DNA of 64,000 nt, taken from the NCBI GenBank assembly GCA_045592585.1, contig JAZNVB010000026.1, forward strand, positions 9,187 through 73,186, written 5' to 3'. The stretch is from SIG440 sp045592585. GTDB taxonomy: Bacteria; Bacillota; Clostridia; Monoglobales; Monoglobaceae. Position numbers and translations under genes: made by a program. The notes under the pieces are model-generated. The model was not told the origin of the DNA. It worked only from the letters and a program-made list of their open reading frames with translations, and searched no databases. This document shows positions 32,016-40,177 of this stretch, in pieces. How positions within the stretch are numbered: position 1 is the first letter of the stretch; every line of letters begins with the position of its first letter.

Positions 32016-34085
32016 ATGAAATGTTTAGAATGTGGAGCAGATATCTATGATGGTATCAAAAAGTGCCCATACTGCAAAAATTTGACTCAAAGCGCAACCG
32101 AGGACGAAAAATTCAGGAATTTTGACTTTAAGTATACAATTACATCTGACGAGCAGGTGAAAAAACTGCGCAGTTCAGTTATGGGTAACTCAAAGAAACC
32201 CAAGAAAAAGAACGTTATCGAAAAGTTCTTTGCTGACCGCCGTGCTGCAAAACGTGCGGCTCGTCGTGCTGCACGGAGAAGTGCAAGAATTGTTGCACAG
32301 ATGAACCCTGATACCGCCGGCACGGAGGCAAAGGTTGCGGTTAACAATGCAAAGAACGTTACCCGTGTAAAAAAGGCTGACAAGAGCCCAAAGACACCAA
32401 AAACCTTCAAATTCAAAAAATTTGATTTCAAGGGATTCAAGGCTTTGGACAAAAAGGCTAAAAGCGTAGGAGCTATTGCTGCAGCCTTGGTTGTATTTAT
32501 CTGCGTTATCGCAGCGGTTATTGGGTTGTTTGCAAACAAGGATAAAGCTGTTCAGTCTTATACCTATGTGACCGACAACTCTATGTACATGGTGTATAAG
32601 GGCAAAAATACTCTTATTTCCGAAAATGTTCTGAACGAGAATTACATCTGGAAGCTTAGTGAAAACGGTCAGCCCGGTGCTGCAGAACTTGCGGCAAAGA
32701 AAGCAGGACTTGTAAAAACTACCAAGGACAACACTGTTTCGTACTTTTTTGAGGAGTATGACCCTGAAACAAATAGCGGCAAGCTTTGCATGATTAAAAA
32801 GGGTAATTCAAAAAAAATAAAAAAGATTGCTGATGAGGTACATAATTCTTTGGTTATGACCGAGAACGGTGAAGGCATACTTTATCTGCAGACCGCCGAT
32901 AAAAACGGCGATAAGGGAGTTTTGCATTACTGGGAAACCGGTATGAAGGAACCCTACAAAATTGCGACAGACATTGACCACGGTACCTTTGAATTTGCGG
33001 ATAACGGCGGATATGCAATCTTCTTGCAGAATCTGATCCGTACTGAGATGAGTGGCGACCTTTATGCAAAGAACCTTAAAAAACTTAAGGAAGAAAAGGT
33101 CAAGCTTGATTCTGATGTTTGCAAGCTGTTTGGCACAAGTCAGGATGGACAGTCGCATCTTTATGCAAAAGAATATGACCCCGAGGATGGTACGTTCTAT
33201 GTAACGGCAATCAATAAAAAGAACCGCAAACTCCAGCTTGGTACAAAAACAAAGAAAAATCCCTTTATCCAGAAAAAGAAGAACTTTATCTATGTTCTGG
33301 GCTTAGAAGAAGACGGCACAAACACTTTATATAATGTGGATGTCAATAACGGCAAGAGAGAGGAAATTTCATCAGGCGTAAGCAACATTCTTATGACGTC
33401 AAAGGACGAAAAGATTGTTATATATGACAAGGTGTATTCCGGCAAGGTGGCAGCTTATTATGCATACACACGTGGAAAACGTCCTGAAAAGATTGCGGAT
33501 AATGTTGTTGTTGATTATAATGTGGTTGCAAATAAACCTCAGATGTCTGCAAGCCTTGATGGCAGCAAAGTTTTGTATATCTCAGAATTTGAAACATTTA
33601 AGGGTGGTGGCACTCTTAACCTGACAGAATATAAAAAGGGTAAAAAAGTTCTGGAGAAGCAGATTGCAGAGGATGTTTATGCATGCTTCCGTGCCCAGGA
33701 TGATAAATTTATATTCCTGAAGGATTACAGCAATTCCCGAAAGGTTTGTGACGTGTACCTTCTCGAAGGTGACGAAATGACACTTCTTAAGAAGGAAGTT
33801 TCACCGCAGATGTTTGGAGTAACAAAAACAGGAGATACTATATATTATATTTCAAACTATAATACTGAGGCGGCTTATGGCACTCTTGAAAGAATGGACC
33901 TTGACGGAAACGTTCAGGAACTTGCTTCAGAGGTATGTGGCTTTGATATAACCGCACTTGAGGATGTAATGTTCTATAAGAACCGCAACGTCGATGATGG
34001 CAGTTTTGAACTGTATCTTATCAAAAAGGGTAAGAACGTTTGGGAGCTTGTAAACAAAGGCGTTGATCAGATGCTTACTTTTTAA
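32016..34085 (+). CDS. Membrane-anchored protein with N-terminal zinc ribbon and large extracellular repeat domain
   Basis: A 689-residue protein not assigned to a named family. N-terminal zinc ribbon MKCLECGADIYDGIKKCPYC, then a strongly basic stretch (RRAAKRAARRAARRSAR, residues about 70-90), one membrane segment near residues 150-172, and about 510 residues outside. That outer part has repeated units of short strands with Asp/Gly/Lys turns (DGSKVLYISEF, TKTGDTIYYISNYN, ENGEGILYLQTADKNGD), like a beta-propeller of the TolB/DPP type. ATG 32016 follows GGAGGAAAATTTG. Possibly an envelope sensor; no function claimed. Confidence 0.7.
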   Translation: MKCLECGADIYDGIKKCPYCKNLTQSATEDEKFRNFDFKYTITSDEQVKKLRSSVMGNSKKPKKKNVIEKFFADRRAAKRAARRAARRSARIVAQMNPDTAGTEAKVAVNNAKNVTRVKKADKSPKTPKTFKFKKFDFKGFKALDKKAKSVGAIAAALVVFICVIAAVIGLFANKDKAVQSYTYVTDNSMYMVYKGKNTLISENVLNENYIWKLSENGQPGAAELAAKKAGLVKTTKDNTVSYFFEEYDPETNSGKLCMIKKGNSKKIKKIADEVHNSLVMTENGEGILYLQTADKNGDKGVLHYWETGMKEPYKIATDIDHGTFEFADNGGYAIFLQNLIRTEMSGDLYAKNLKKLKEEKVKLDSDVCKLFGTSQDGQSHLYAKEYDPEDGTFYVTAINKKNRKLQLGTKTKKNPFIQKKKNFIYVLGLEEDGTNTLYNVDVNNGKREEISSGVSNILMTSKDEKIVIYDKVYSGKVAAYYAYTRGKRPEKIADNVVVDYNVVANKPQMSASLDGSKVLYISEFETFKGGGTLNLTEYKKGKKVLEKQIAEDVYACFRAQDDKFIFLKDYSNSRKVCDVYLLEGDEMTLLKKEVSPQMFGVTKTGDTIYYISNYNTEAAYGTLERMDLDGNVQELASEVCGFDITALEDVMFYKNRNVDDGSFELYLIKKGKNVWELVNKGVDQMLTF

Positions 34086-34168
34086 GCAACCGAAGAATGC
34101 TGTGTTAAAAATATCAGTCTTAAGGCTTAAGGGAGAAAATCTCCTTATAGCATAAGGGAGGAAACACC

Positions 34169-34777
34169 TTGAGAATAGGAATTTTTGGAGGAACCTTCAA
34201 TCCTCCCCACATAGGGCATATGCTTCTTGCCCGCGAGGCAATGGAAAAGGCGGCCCTTGACAGATTGGTTTTTATGCCCTGTGCAAATCCGCCACACAAA
34301 CCGAATTTGGTTATTCCCGACGGTGAGCACAGACTTAACATGGTAAGGCTTTCAATAGAAGGTTTTCCCGGATTTGAGGTTTCGGATATGGAGGTTGACG
34401 CAGGCGGAAAGAGTTACACAGCAAAGACTCTTGAACGTTTGCAGACAGAATATCCAAACGACCGTCTTTGTTTTATTGTTGGGGCAGATTCCCTTTGCGA
34501 GATGGAAAGTTGGTTTTGCCCTGCAGAAATATTTAAACGTGCCGAGATTGTGGCGGCTATAAGAGGCGGAATAAAGGAAAATCAGCTTAACATGGCAATA
34601 GATTTTTTTGCCCAGAAGTATGACGCAAAGATTACCAAAATACAGATGAATGCCATTGAAATGTCATCATCGGATATAAGAAACCGTATAATGATGGGCA
34701 AAAGCATTAAATATATGGTGTGTGACAGTGTAATTGATTATATCGAAAAAAATCGGATTTACGAAGGATGCAATTAG
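34169..34777 (+). CDS. nadD: Nicotinate-nucleotide adenylyltransferase
   Basis: NaMN adenylyltransferase of NAD synthesis, 202 residues. Nucleotide-binding GGTFNPPHIGH at the start and the SSSDIRNRI motif near the C-terminus are both present. TTG start at 34169 with GGAGG seven bases upstream. It opens the conserved nadD-yqeK-lcp-rsfS-leuS run; nadE, the last NAD synthesis step, is about 5.4 kb downstream on the same strand. Confidence 0.95.
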   Translation: MRIGIFGGTFNPPHIGHMLLAREAMEKAALDRLVFMPCANPPHKPNLVIPDGEHRLNMVRLSIEGFPGFEVSDMEVDAGGKSYTAKTLERLQTEYPNDRLCFIVGADSLCEMESWFCPAEIFKRAEIVAAIRGGIKENQLNMAIDFFAQKYDAKITKIQMNAIEMSSSDIRNRIMMGKSIKYMVCDSVIDYIEKNRIYEGCN

Positions 34778-34782
34778 GATTT

Positions 34783-35361
34783 ATGCAAAAGGCTGACAGA
34801 ATAAAAGAATATGCCAAAACAGTTTTAAGCGAGAAGCGTTTTGCTCATACCGTGAATGTTGCGGAGGAGGCAAGGCGCATTGCTGTGCTTTGGGGCGCAG
34901 ATGCGGACAAAGCATATCTTGCAGGCATTATTCACGATATTGCAAAGGAAGTTCCCAAAAGTCAGGCACTTGAAGCTTTGACAAGGTATGGCTACAACCC
35001 CGACGAAACGGAAAGACTAAATCCCGAACTTTTGCACGGCAAGCTGGCGGCATATATTGCGAAAGATAAGTTTGGTATTGATGACGAAGAGGTCTTGTCT
35101 GCTGTGGCATATCACACCACGGGTCGTCCGGCAATGTCGTTGCTTGAAAAGATTATCTATGTGGCAGATTTCACCGAGCCGGGCAGATGCTATCCTGAGG
35201 CAGATGAAATACGCAGACTTGCAGACCAAAACCTTGACAAAGCGGTGCTATATCAGGCAGATATGGTTATAAAGTTTATCGTTGACAAAGGTCGGCCGCT
35301 TCATGTTGATACTGTAAACACAAGAAATTATTTTTTGATGAAATTAAAAGAGGAATTGTAG
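34783..35361 (+). CDS. yqeK: YqeK-type HD-domain hydrolase (Ap4A hydrolase)
   Basis: HD-superfamily phosphohydrolase of 192 residues; KRFAHTVNVAEEA, AGIIHDIAKE and YHTTGRPAMSLLEKIIYVADFTEP give the metal-binding set. Family members split diadenosine tetraphosphate symmetrically. ATG 34783 has TTAGGA just upstream; an in-frame ATG at 34768 inside the nadD end is the alternative. Two bases separate it from the next gene. Confidence 0.92.
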   Translation: MQKADRIKEYAKTVLSEKRFAHTVNVAEEARRIAVLWGADADKAYLAGIIHDIAKEVPKSQALEALTRYGYNPDETERLNPELLHGKLAAYIAKDKFGIDDEEVLSAVAYHTTGRPAMSLLEKIIYVADFTEPGRCYPEADEIRRLADQNLDKAVLYQADMVIKFIVDKGRPLHVDTVNTRNYFLMKLKEEL

Positions 35362-35362
35362 A

Positions 35363-36595
35363 ATGAGGGTAAAATCTCCGTTTAGACTGTTTGTTGCAAT
35401 ACTTGTTTTACTTATAGTGCTGTATGTGGGCTTTCAGGGGGCGGTTTCGCTTATTACGGGACAGCCTATGAAGTTTGGGTTCAGTTCGTGGACGTCCCAT
35501 GGCGAGCAGGTGCAGGATTTTGTTGTTGCCGGTGTTGATGAGGAAGGCTATCGAACAGACCTGATACTCTTTTGCAGATATAATATGGCAGATGACTCCA
35601 TAAATGTTTTGCAAATTCCACGTGATACCAGAATTGAAAATGAAAGAAATGATAAAAAAATCAACTCGGCTTACGGAAGCCCTGAAAAAGAACAGACTCT
35701 ATTTGATGAGATAGAGAGTGTTATAGGAATCCGTCCCGAAAAATCGGTAATTGTAAGCTTTAAAGCATTTCGTGAAATAATAGATGCAATCGGCGGTGTT
35801 GAAATTGATGTTCCAATAAGAATGTACTATCACGACCCCTTTCAAAATCTGAATATTGACTTATATCCGGGCGTACAGTTGCTGGATGGAAAACGTGCCG
35901 AGATGTTTATGAGGTTTCGCCAGAATGATGATGGCAGTGGCTATCCAAACGGCGATATTGACCGCATAGCAGCGCAAAAAGTCTTTTATCAGGCGGCGTT
36001 CAGCAAGCTCCTCAGCGGTAGTACAATCCTTAAGGCACCTAAAATTATAGGTGTTTTGACTCAAAATATAAAAACAGATTTCACGGTAGGTGAAATGGCG
36101 AACTATATGGGCAGACTCCCCCGATTCAGTATGGACAAGGTTAAAATTCATACACTTCCTGGCGAGGGTGGTTACGATAACAATGGCGTTTCGTACTTTT
36201 TCCATGACAAAGAAGCGACTATGACGTTAATAAAAGAGCACTTCACTCCGCAAGAGGGTGTGGTGGAGAGCGAAATAAAGGGTTCGTTAAAAAATCGCTT
36301 TATTAAGGTTCGGATTATTGATGCAACAGGTCTTGACCCTGAAACTGCCGATATAATGGCGGTGGTTAAGAAAACCCTTACCGACTGTGGCTTTAATGTT
36401 GTTGCAACCGAGAGGAGTGACAGAATTTCAGACACCTCGGTGATAATAAGCCACAACAAAAAACGTGCAGCGGTTGATGTTCAAAAGGTTTACCAGAGTG
36501 TTCCTGTCAGAGACAGCATTGAGGAACACCTTACTGACGATGAGGGTAAAAAGGCAGATGTTACTATCAAAATGGGTACAGATTTTGTGTTTTAA
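35363..36595 (+). CDS. LytR-CpsA-Psr family cell wall glycopolymer ligase
   Basis: A 410-residue LCP protein: one N-terminal membrane segment (FRLFVAILVLLIVLYVGF), then the extracellular LCP domain with VVAGVDEEGYRTDLILF, QIPRDTRIEN, and RFRQNDDGSGYPNGDIDR, whose arginines bind pyrophosphate lipid. A C-terminal LytR_C domain (FIKVRIIDATGLDPETADIMA) follows. Attaches teichoic acid or polysaccharide to peptidoglycan. After its stop come 14 bases and then a structured repeat before rsfS. Confidence 0.92.
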   Translation: MRVKSPFRLFVAILVLLIVLYVGFQGAVSLITGQPMKFGFSSWTSHGEQVQDFVVAGVDEEGYRTDLILFCRYNMADDSINVLQIPRDTRIENERNDKKINSAYGSPEKEQTLFDEIESVIGIRPEKSVIVSFKAFREIIDAIGGVEIDVPIRMYYHDPFQNLNIDLYPGVQLLDGKRAEMFMRFRQNDDGSGYPNGDIDRIAAQKVFYQAAFSKLLSGSTILKAPKIIGVLTQNIKTDFTVGEMANYMGRLPRFSMDKVKIHTLPGEGGYDNNGVSYFFHDKEATMTLIKEHFTPQEGVVESEIKGSLKNRFIKVRIIDATGLDPETADIMAVVKKTLTDCGFNVVATERSDRISDTSVIISHNKKRAAVDVQKVYQSVPVRDSIEEHLTDDEGKKADVTIKMGTDFVF

Positions 36596-36609
36596 AGGAT
36601 AGGAGATAT

Positions 36610-36782
36610 AACGTGAAAAATCACGTTAATCACTATATTTAAATTGCACCGTCGAAATTTTCGCACAAAGTGCGAAACGACGATGTGCGTAATCTCCATT
36701 TCACGTCTTATCTCGCCCACGGATAAGAGACAGGGGATTTAAAATATAATCATTTGTGGGCGGAAAGACTATGGAGATTAAT
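36610..36782 (+). repeat. Structured SD-carrying repeat, copy D (between lcp and rsfS)
   Basis: Most diverged copy, same fold. Preceded by AGGAGATAT. P1: AACGTGA (36610-36616) with TCACGTT (36621-36627). P2: GCACCGTCG (36646-36654) with CGACGATGTGC (36678-36688), completely different bases from other copies yet paired, inner TTTCGC with GCGAAA. P3: GTCTTATC (36705-36712) with GATAAGA(GAC). Pseudoknot: CGCCCAC (36714-36720) with GTGGGCG (36756-36762), 7 bp. Anti-SD: TAATCTCCAT (36690-36699) with ATGGAGATTA (36771-36780), 10 perfect pairs around the SD. Confidence 0.9.
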
Positions 36783-37145
36783 ATGAGTTGTGAAAATAAT
36801 TATGTAAATACGGCGGTTAAAGCAATAGACAGCAAAAAAGGCAAGGAGATAACTGTTCTCAGCCTTAGCGAGCTTACCACATTGACAAGTTATTTTGTTA
36901 TTGCAACCGGCGGCTCAAACAAAAATGTTCAGGCAATCTGTGACGAGGTTGAGGAAAAGATGCGTGATGCCGGGGCAAAGCTCTGGAACAAAGAGGGCTA
37001 TGACAGCGGCGAATGGATACTGCTTAACTATGATGATGTTATGGTGCATATCTTCCAAAGTGAAACCCGCGAATTTTACAAGCTTGAACACATCTGGAAG
37101 GATGCGCCCTCAGTGGATGTTGATGATTTAATTCAGGAAGACTAA
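36783..37145 (+). CDS. rsfS: Ribosomal silencing factor RsfS
   Basis: A 120-residue RsfS/Iojap protein that binds L14 and blocks subunit joining. DSKKGKEITVLSLSELTTLTSYFVIATGGSNKNVQAI and the GEWILLNYDDVMVHIF core are typical. ATG 36783 uses GGAG of the upstream repeat; GTG 36756 is in frame but lies in the pseudoknot strand. Precedes leuS by 24 bases. Confidence 0.95.
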   Translation: MSCENNYVNTAVKAIDSKKGKEITVLSLSELTTLTSYFVIATGGSNKNVQAICDEVEEKMRDAGAKLWNKEGYDSGEWILLNYDDVMVHIFQSETREFYKLEHIWKDAPSVDVDDLIQED

Positions 37146-37169
37146 TAAAACCGAAAGGATTGATTATAA

Positions 37170-39584
37170 ATGAAATACGATTTTAAAGCAATTGAAGGAA
37201 AGTGGCAAAAGTACTGGGACGAAAACAAGACTTTTGAGGCGTCAAATACCGATAAATCAAAACCCAAGTTTTATGGTCTTGTAGAATTCCCCTATCCGTC
37301 AGGACATGGTCTGCACGTAGGCCATCCCCGTGGCTATACCGCTATTGACATTGTAACCCGTAAGAAGAGATTAGAGGGCTATAATGTTTTGTTCCCTATG
37401 GGTTGGGATGCATTTGGCTTGCCCACCGAGAACTTTGCTATAAAAAATAACATTCATCCTGCTGTTGTTACCGAAAAAAATGTTGAAAACTTTAAAAGAC
37501 AGCTCAAAATGCTGGGCTTTGGTTTTGACTGGTCAAGAGAGATAAACACCACAGACCCCAATTATTACAAATGGACACAGTGGATTTTCCTTAAACTCTT
37601 TGAGAAGGGTCTTGCTTATAAAACAAAGATGCCTATTAACTTCTGTACCGGCTGTAAAGTAGGTCTTGCCAACGAAGAGGTTGTAAACGGTGTTTGTGAA
37701 CGTTGCGGCAGCGAGGTAGTGCAAAAGGAAAAGAGCCAGTGGATGCTCAAAATTACCGAGTATGCACAACGTCTTATTGACGACCTTGCAGATGTTGATT
37801 ATATCGAAAGAGTAAAGGTTCAGCAAACAAACTGGATTGGTCGGTCAGAGGGTGCCGAGGTAGACTTTAAAATCAAGGGTACCGACGATAAAATCCGTGT
37901 TTACACAACACGTCCCGACACACTTTTTGGTGCTACATATATGGTACTTGCACCCGAACACCCCTATGTTGAAAAATACAAGGATATGATCGAAAACTAT
38001 GCGGAGGTTGAGGCATATAAGGCAGAAGCCGCTAAAAAGAGTGACTTTGAAAGAGCCGAGCTTGACAAGAATAAAACCGGTGTTATGCTGAAGGGCATAA
38101 CTGCAATAGACCCCGTAAACAATGCTGAAATTCCCATCTGGATTTCGGACTATGTGCTTGTTACCTACGGAACAGGCGCAATTATGGCAGTTCCTGCACA
38201 CGACACCCGTGACTGGGAATTTGCAAAGAAATTTGATATGCCAATCATCGAGGTTGTTGCCGGCGGCGAGGATGTACAAAAAGAAGCCTTCACCGATGTT
38301 GAAACAGGCGTAATGGTAAATTCAGGATTCCTTACGGGTATGCAGGTTGAGGATGCAAAGAAAGCAATTATTGATTTCCTTGAAAAAGAGGGCATAGGCA
38401 AACGCAAGGTTAACTTTAAGCTCCGTGACTGGGTATTTTCACGTCAGCGTTACTGGGGCGAACCCATTCCGCTGGTTAACTGTCCTCATTGCGGTTGGGT
38501 GGCACTTCCCGAGAGCGAGCTTCCCTTGCAGCTTCCCGATACCAAGAACTTTGAACCGGGCGAGTCGGGTGAATCACCGCTGATTAAAATCAGGGATTGG
38601 GTTGAAACAACCTGTCCCAAGTGCGGCGGCAAGGCAGAACGCGAAACCGACACTATGCCACAGTGGGCAGGCTCTTCCTGGTATTTCTTAAGATATATTG
38701 ACCCCAACAATTCCGATTTCCTTGCAGGAATGGAGGAGCTTAAGTATTGGCTCCCTATCGACTGGTATAACGGTGGTATGGAGCACACAACTCTTCACCT
38801 TCTTTACTCAAGATTCTGGCACAAGTTCCTTTATGATATTGGCGTTGTTCCAACTAAAGAACCCTATCAAAAGAGAACTTCACACGGTATGATTCTGGGT
38901 GAAAACGGCGAAAAGATGTCAAAATCAAGGGGCAATGTAATTAACCCCGATGATGTTGTTAATGAATATGGTGCCGACACATTCAGAACCTATGAAATGT
39001 TTATCGGTGCCTTTGACCAGGCAACTCCCTGGTCTATGAATGGTGTTAAGGGTTGTTATAAATTCCTTGAAAGAGTTTGGAATCTGCAGAACATTCTTGT
39101 TGATGGTGACAGCTATTCAAAAGAGCTTGAAACTGCCCTGCACAAGACAATTAAAAAGGTAACAGACGATTATGACAGAATGAAGTTCAACACCGGTATT
39201 GCGGCACTTATGTCATTTATCAATGATGTAATGAAGGTTGAAAAGATTAACAAGGCTGAATTTAAGACATTTATTACACTTCTTAACCCTGTTGCACCCC
39301 ACATCACCGAGGAGCTGTGGCAGGTTGCAGGCTTTGAAGGTGCGTTGTCTGATACATTATGGCCTGAGTATGATGAAGCAAAAACCGTTGATGATGAGGT
39401 AGAGGTTGTTGTTCAGATTAACGGCAAAATTCGTGACAAGATGATGATTGCGGCAGACCTTACACCTCAGCAGATGCAGGAAGCGGCATTAGAAAATGAC
39501 AGAATTAAAGAGCTGACCGAGGGCAAACAGATTGTAAAGGTTATTGCTGTTCCTAAAAAGCTTATCAACATTGTGGTGAAATAG
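37170..39584 (+). CDS. leuS: Leucyl-tRNA synthetase
   Basis: Class I synthetase, 804 residues, the normal bacterial size. HIGH-type motif LHVGHPRGY, editing domain (VYTTRPDTLFGATYMVLAPEHP), zinc-type NCPHCGWVALPE and KMSKS in GEKMSKSRGNV. No T-box leader is found: the 24-base gap to rsfS is too short, so expression follows the upstream operon. Confidence 0.98.
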   Translation: MKYDFKAIEGKWQKYWDENKTFEASNTDKSKPKFYGLVEFPYPSGHGLHVGHPRGYTAIDIVTRKKRLEGYNVLFPMGWDAFGLPTENFAIKNNIHPAVVTEKNVENFKRQLKMLGFGFDWSREINTTDPNYYKWTQWIFLKLFEKGLAYKTKMPINFCTGCKVGLANEEVVNGVCERCGSEVVQKEKSQWMLKITEYAQRLIDDLADVDYIERVKVQQTNWIGRSEGAEVDFKIKGTDDKIRVYTTRPDTLFGATYMVLAPEHPYVEKYKDMIENYAEVEAYKAEAAKKSDFERAELDKNKTGVMLKGITAIDPVNNAEIPIWISDYVLVTYGTGAIMAVPAHDTRDWEFAKKFDMPIIEVVAGGEDVQKEAFTDVETGVMVNSGFLTGMQVEDAKKAIIDFLEKEGIGKRKVNFKLRDWVFSRQRYWGEPIPLVNCPHCGWVALPESELPLQLPDTKNFEPGESGESPLIKIRDWVETTCPKCGGKAERETDTMPQWAGSSWYFLRYIDPNNSDFLAGMEELKYWLPIDWYNGGMEHTTLHLLYSRFWHKFLYDIGVVPTKEPYQKRTSHGMILGENGEKMSKSRGNVINPDDVVNEYGADTFRTYEMFIGAFDQATPWSMNGVKGCYKFLERVWNLQNILVDGDSYSKELETALHKTIKKVTDDYDRMKFNTGIAALMSFINDVMKVEKINKAEFKTFITLLNPVAPHITEELWQVAGFEGALSDTLWPEYDEAKTVDDEVEVVVQINGKIRDKMMIAADLTPQQMQEAALENDRIKELTEGKQIVKVIAVPKKLINIVVK

Positions 39585-39586
39585 CT

Positions 39587-40171
39587 ATGAGTGCAAAACA
39601 GGAATTTATTGAAATTTATCAGAAATATATCAAACGAGAGGGAGCTGAAAAGCTCCTTGCTCATCTTATGTCACCATCAAGTGATTTCTTTGCTGCGCCG
39701 GCAAGCACACGCTTCCACGGTGCATACGAGGGAGGACTTGTGGAGCATAGTCTTAACGTTTATGAGTGCCTGCGTGATTATATGGACCGGGAACGTGTAA
39801 AAGAGCTTTACGGCTTAGAGGCAAGTGATGAAACTATTGCAATTGTTGCTCTTCTTCATGACCTTTGCAAAATGAACTTTTACAAGCCCGGCTTTCGCAA
39901 CGTGAAGGATGACAATGGTGTGTGGCAAAAGGTTCCAACTTACGAAATTGATGACAAACTTCCATATGGCCACGGCGAAAAGTCGGTATATATAATATCG
40001 GGCTTTATGCGGCTGACCAGGGAAGAAGCATTTGCAATAAGATATCATATGGGATTTTCGGGCACCGAGGAGCCAAGGAATGTGGGCGCAGCTTTTGAAA
40101 TGTTCCCATTGGCGTTTGCTTTGTCAACCGCCGATATGGAGGCTACATATTTCCTTGAAGGCAAGGAGTGA
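39587..40171 (+). CDS. HD-domain hydrolase
   Basis: A 194-residue HD-superfamily protein. GAYEGGLVEHSLNVYECL supplies the first His, ALLHDLCKMNFY the HD pair, LPYGHGEKSVYIIS and RYHMGF further His. Such proteins are annotated as hydrolases or phosphohydrolases of unknown substrate and often travel with phage or housekeeping genes in Clostridia. It starts two bases after leuS stop with only a weak SD, suggesting coupled translation. Confidence 0.82.
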   Translation: MSAKQEFIEIYQKYIKREGAEKLLAHLMSPSSDFFAAPASTRFHGAYEGGLVEHSLNVYECLRDYMDRERVKELYGLEASDETIAIVALLHDLCKMNFYKPGFRNVKDDNGVWQKVPTYEIDDKLPYGHGEKSVYIISGFMRLTREEAFAIRYHMGFSGTEEPRNVGAAFEMFPLAFALSTADMEATYFLEGKE

Positions 40172-40177
40172 TATTAA

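Noticed and set aside
10666..36782. Treating the structured repeat as a plain IS-derived MITE
   Set aside because: No terminal inverted repeats or clear target duplication, fixed position before start codons, and compensatory changes in several helices. Mobility itself is not excluded.
37146..37169. T-box leader for leuS
   Set aside because: Only 24 bases lie between rsfS and leuS, with no specifier or antiterminator.
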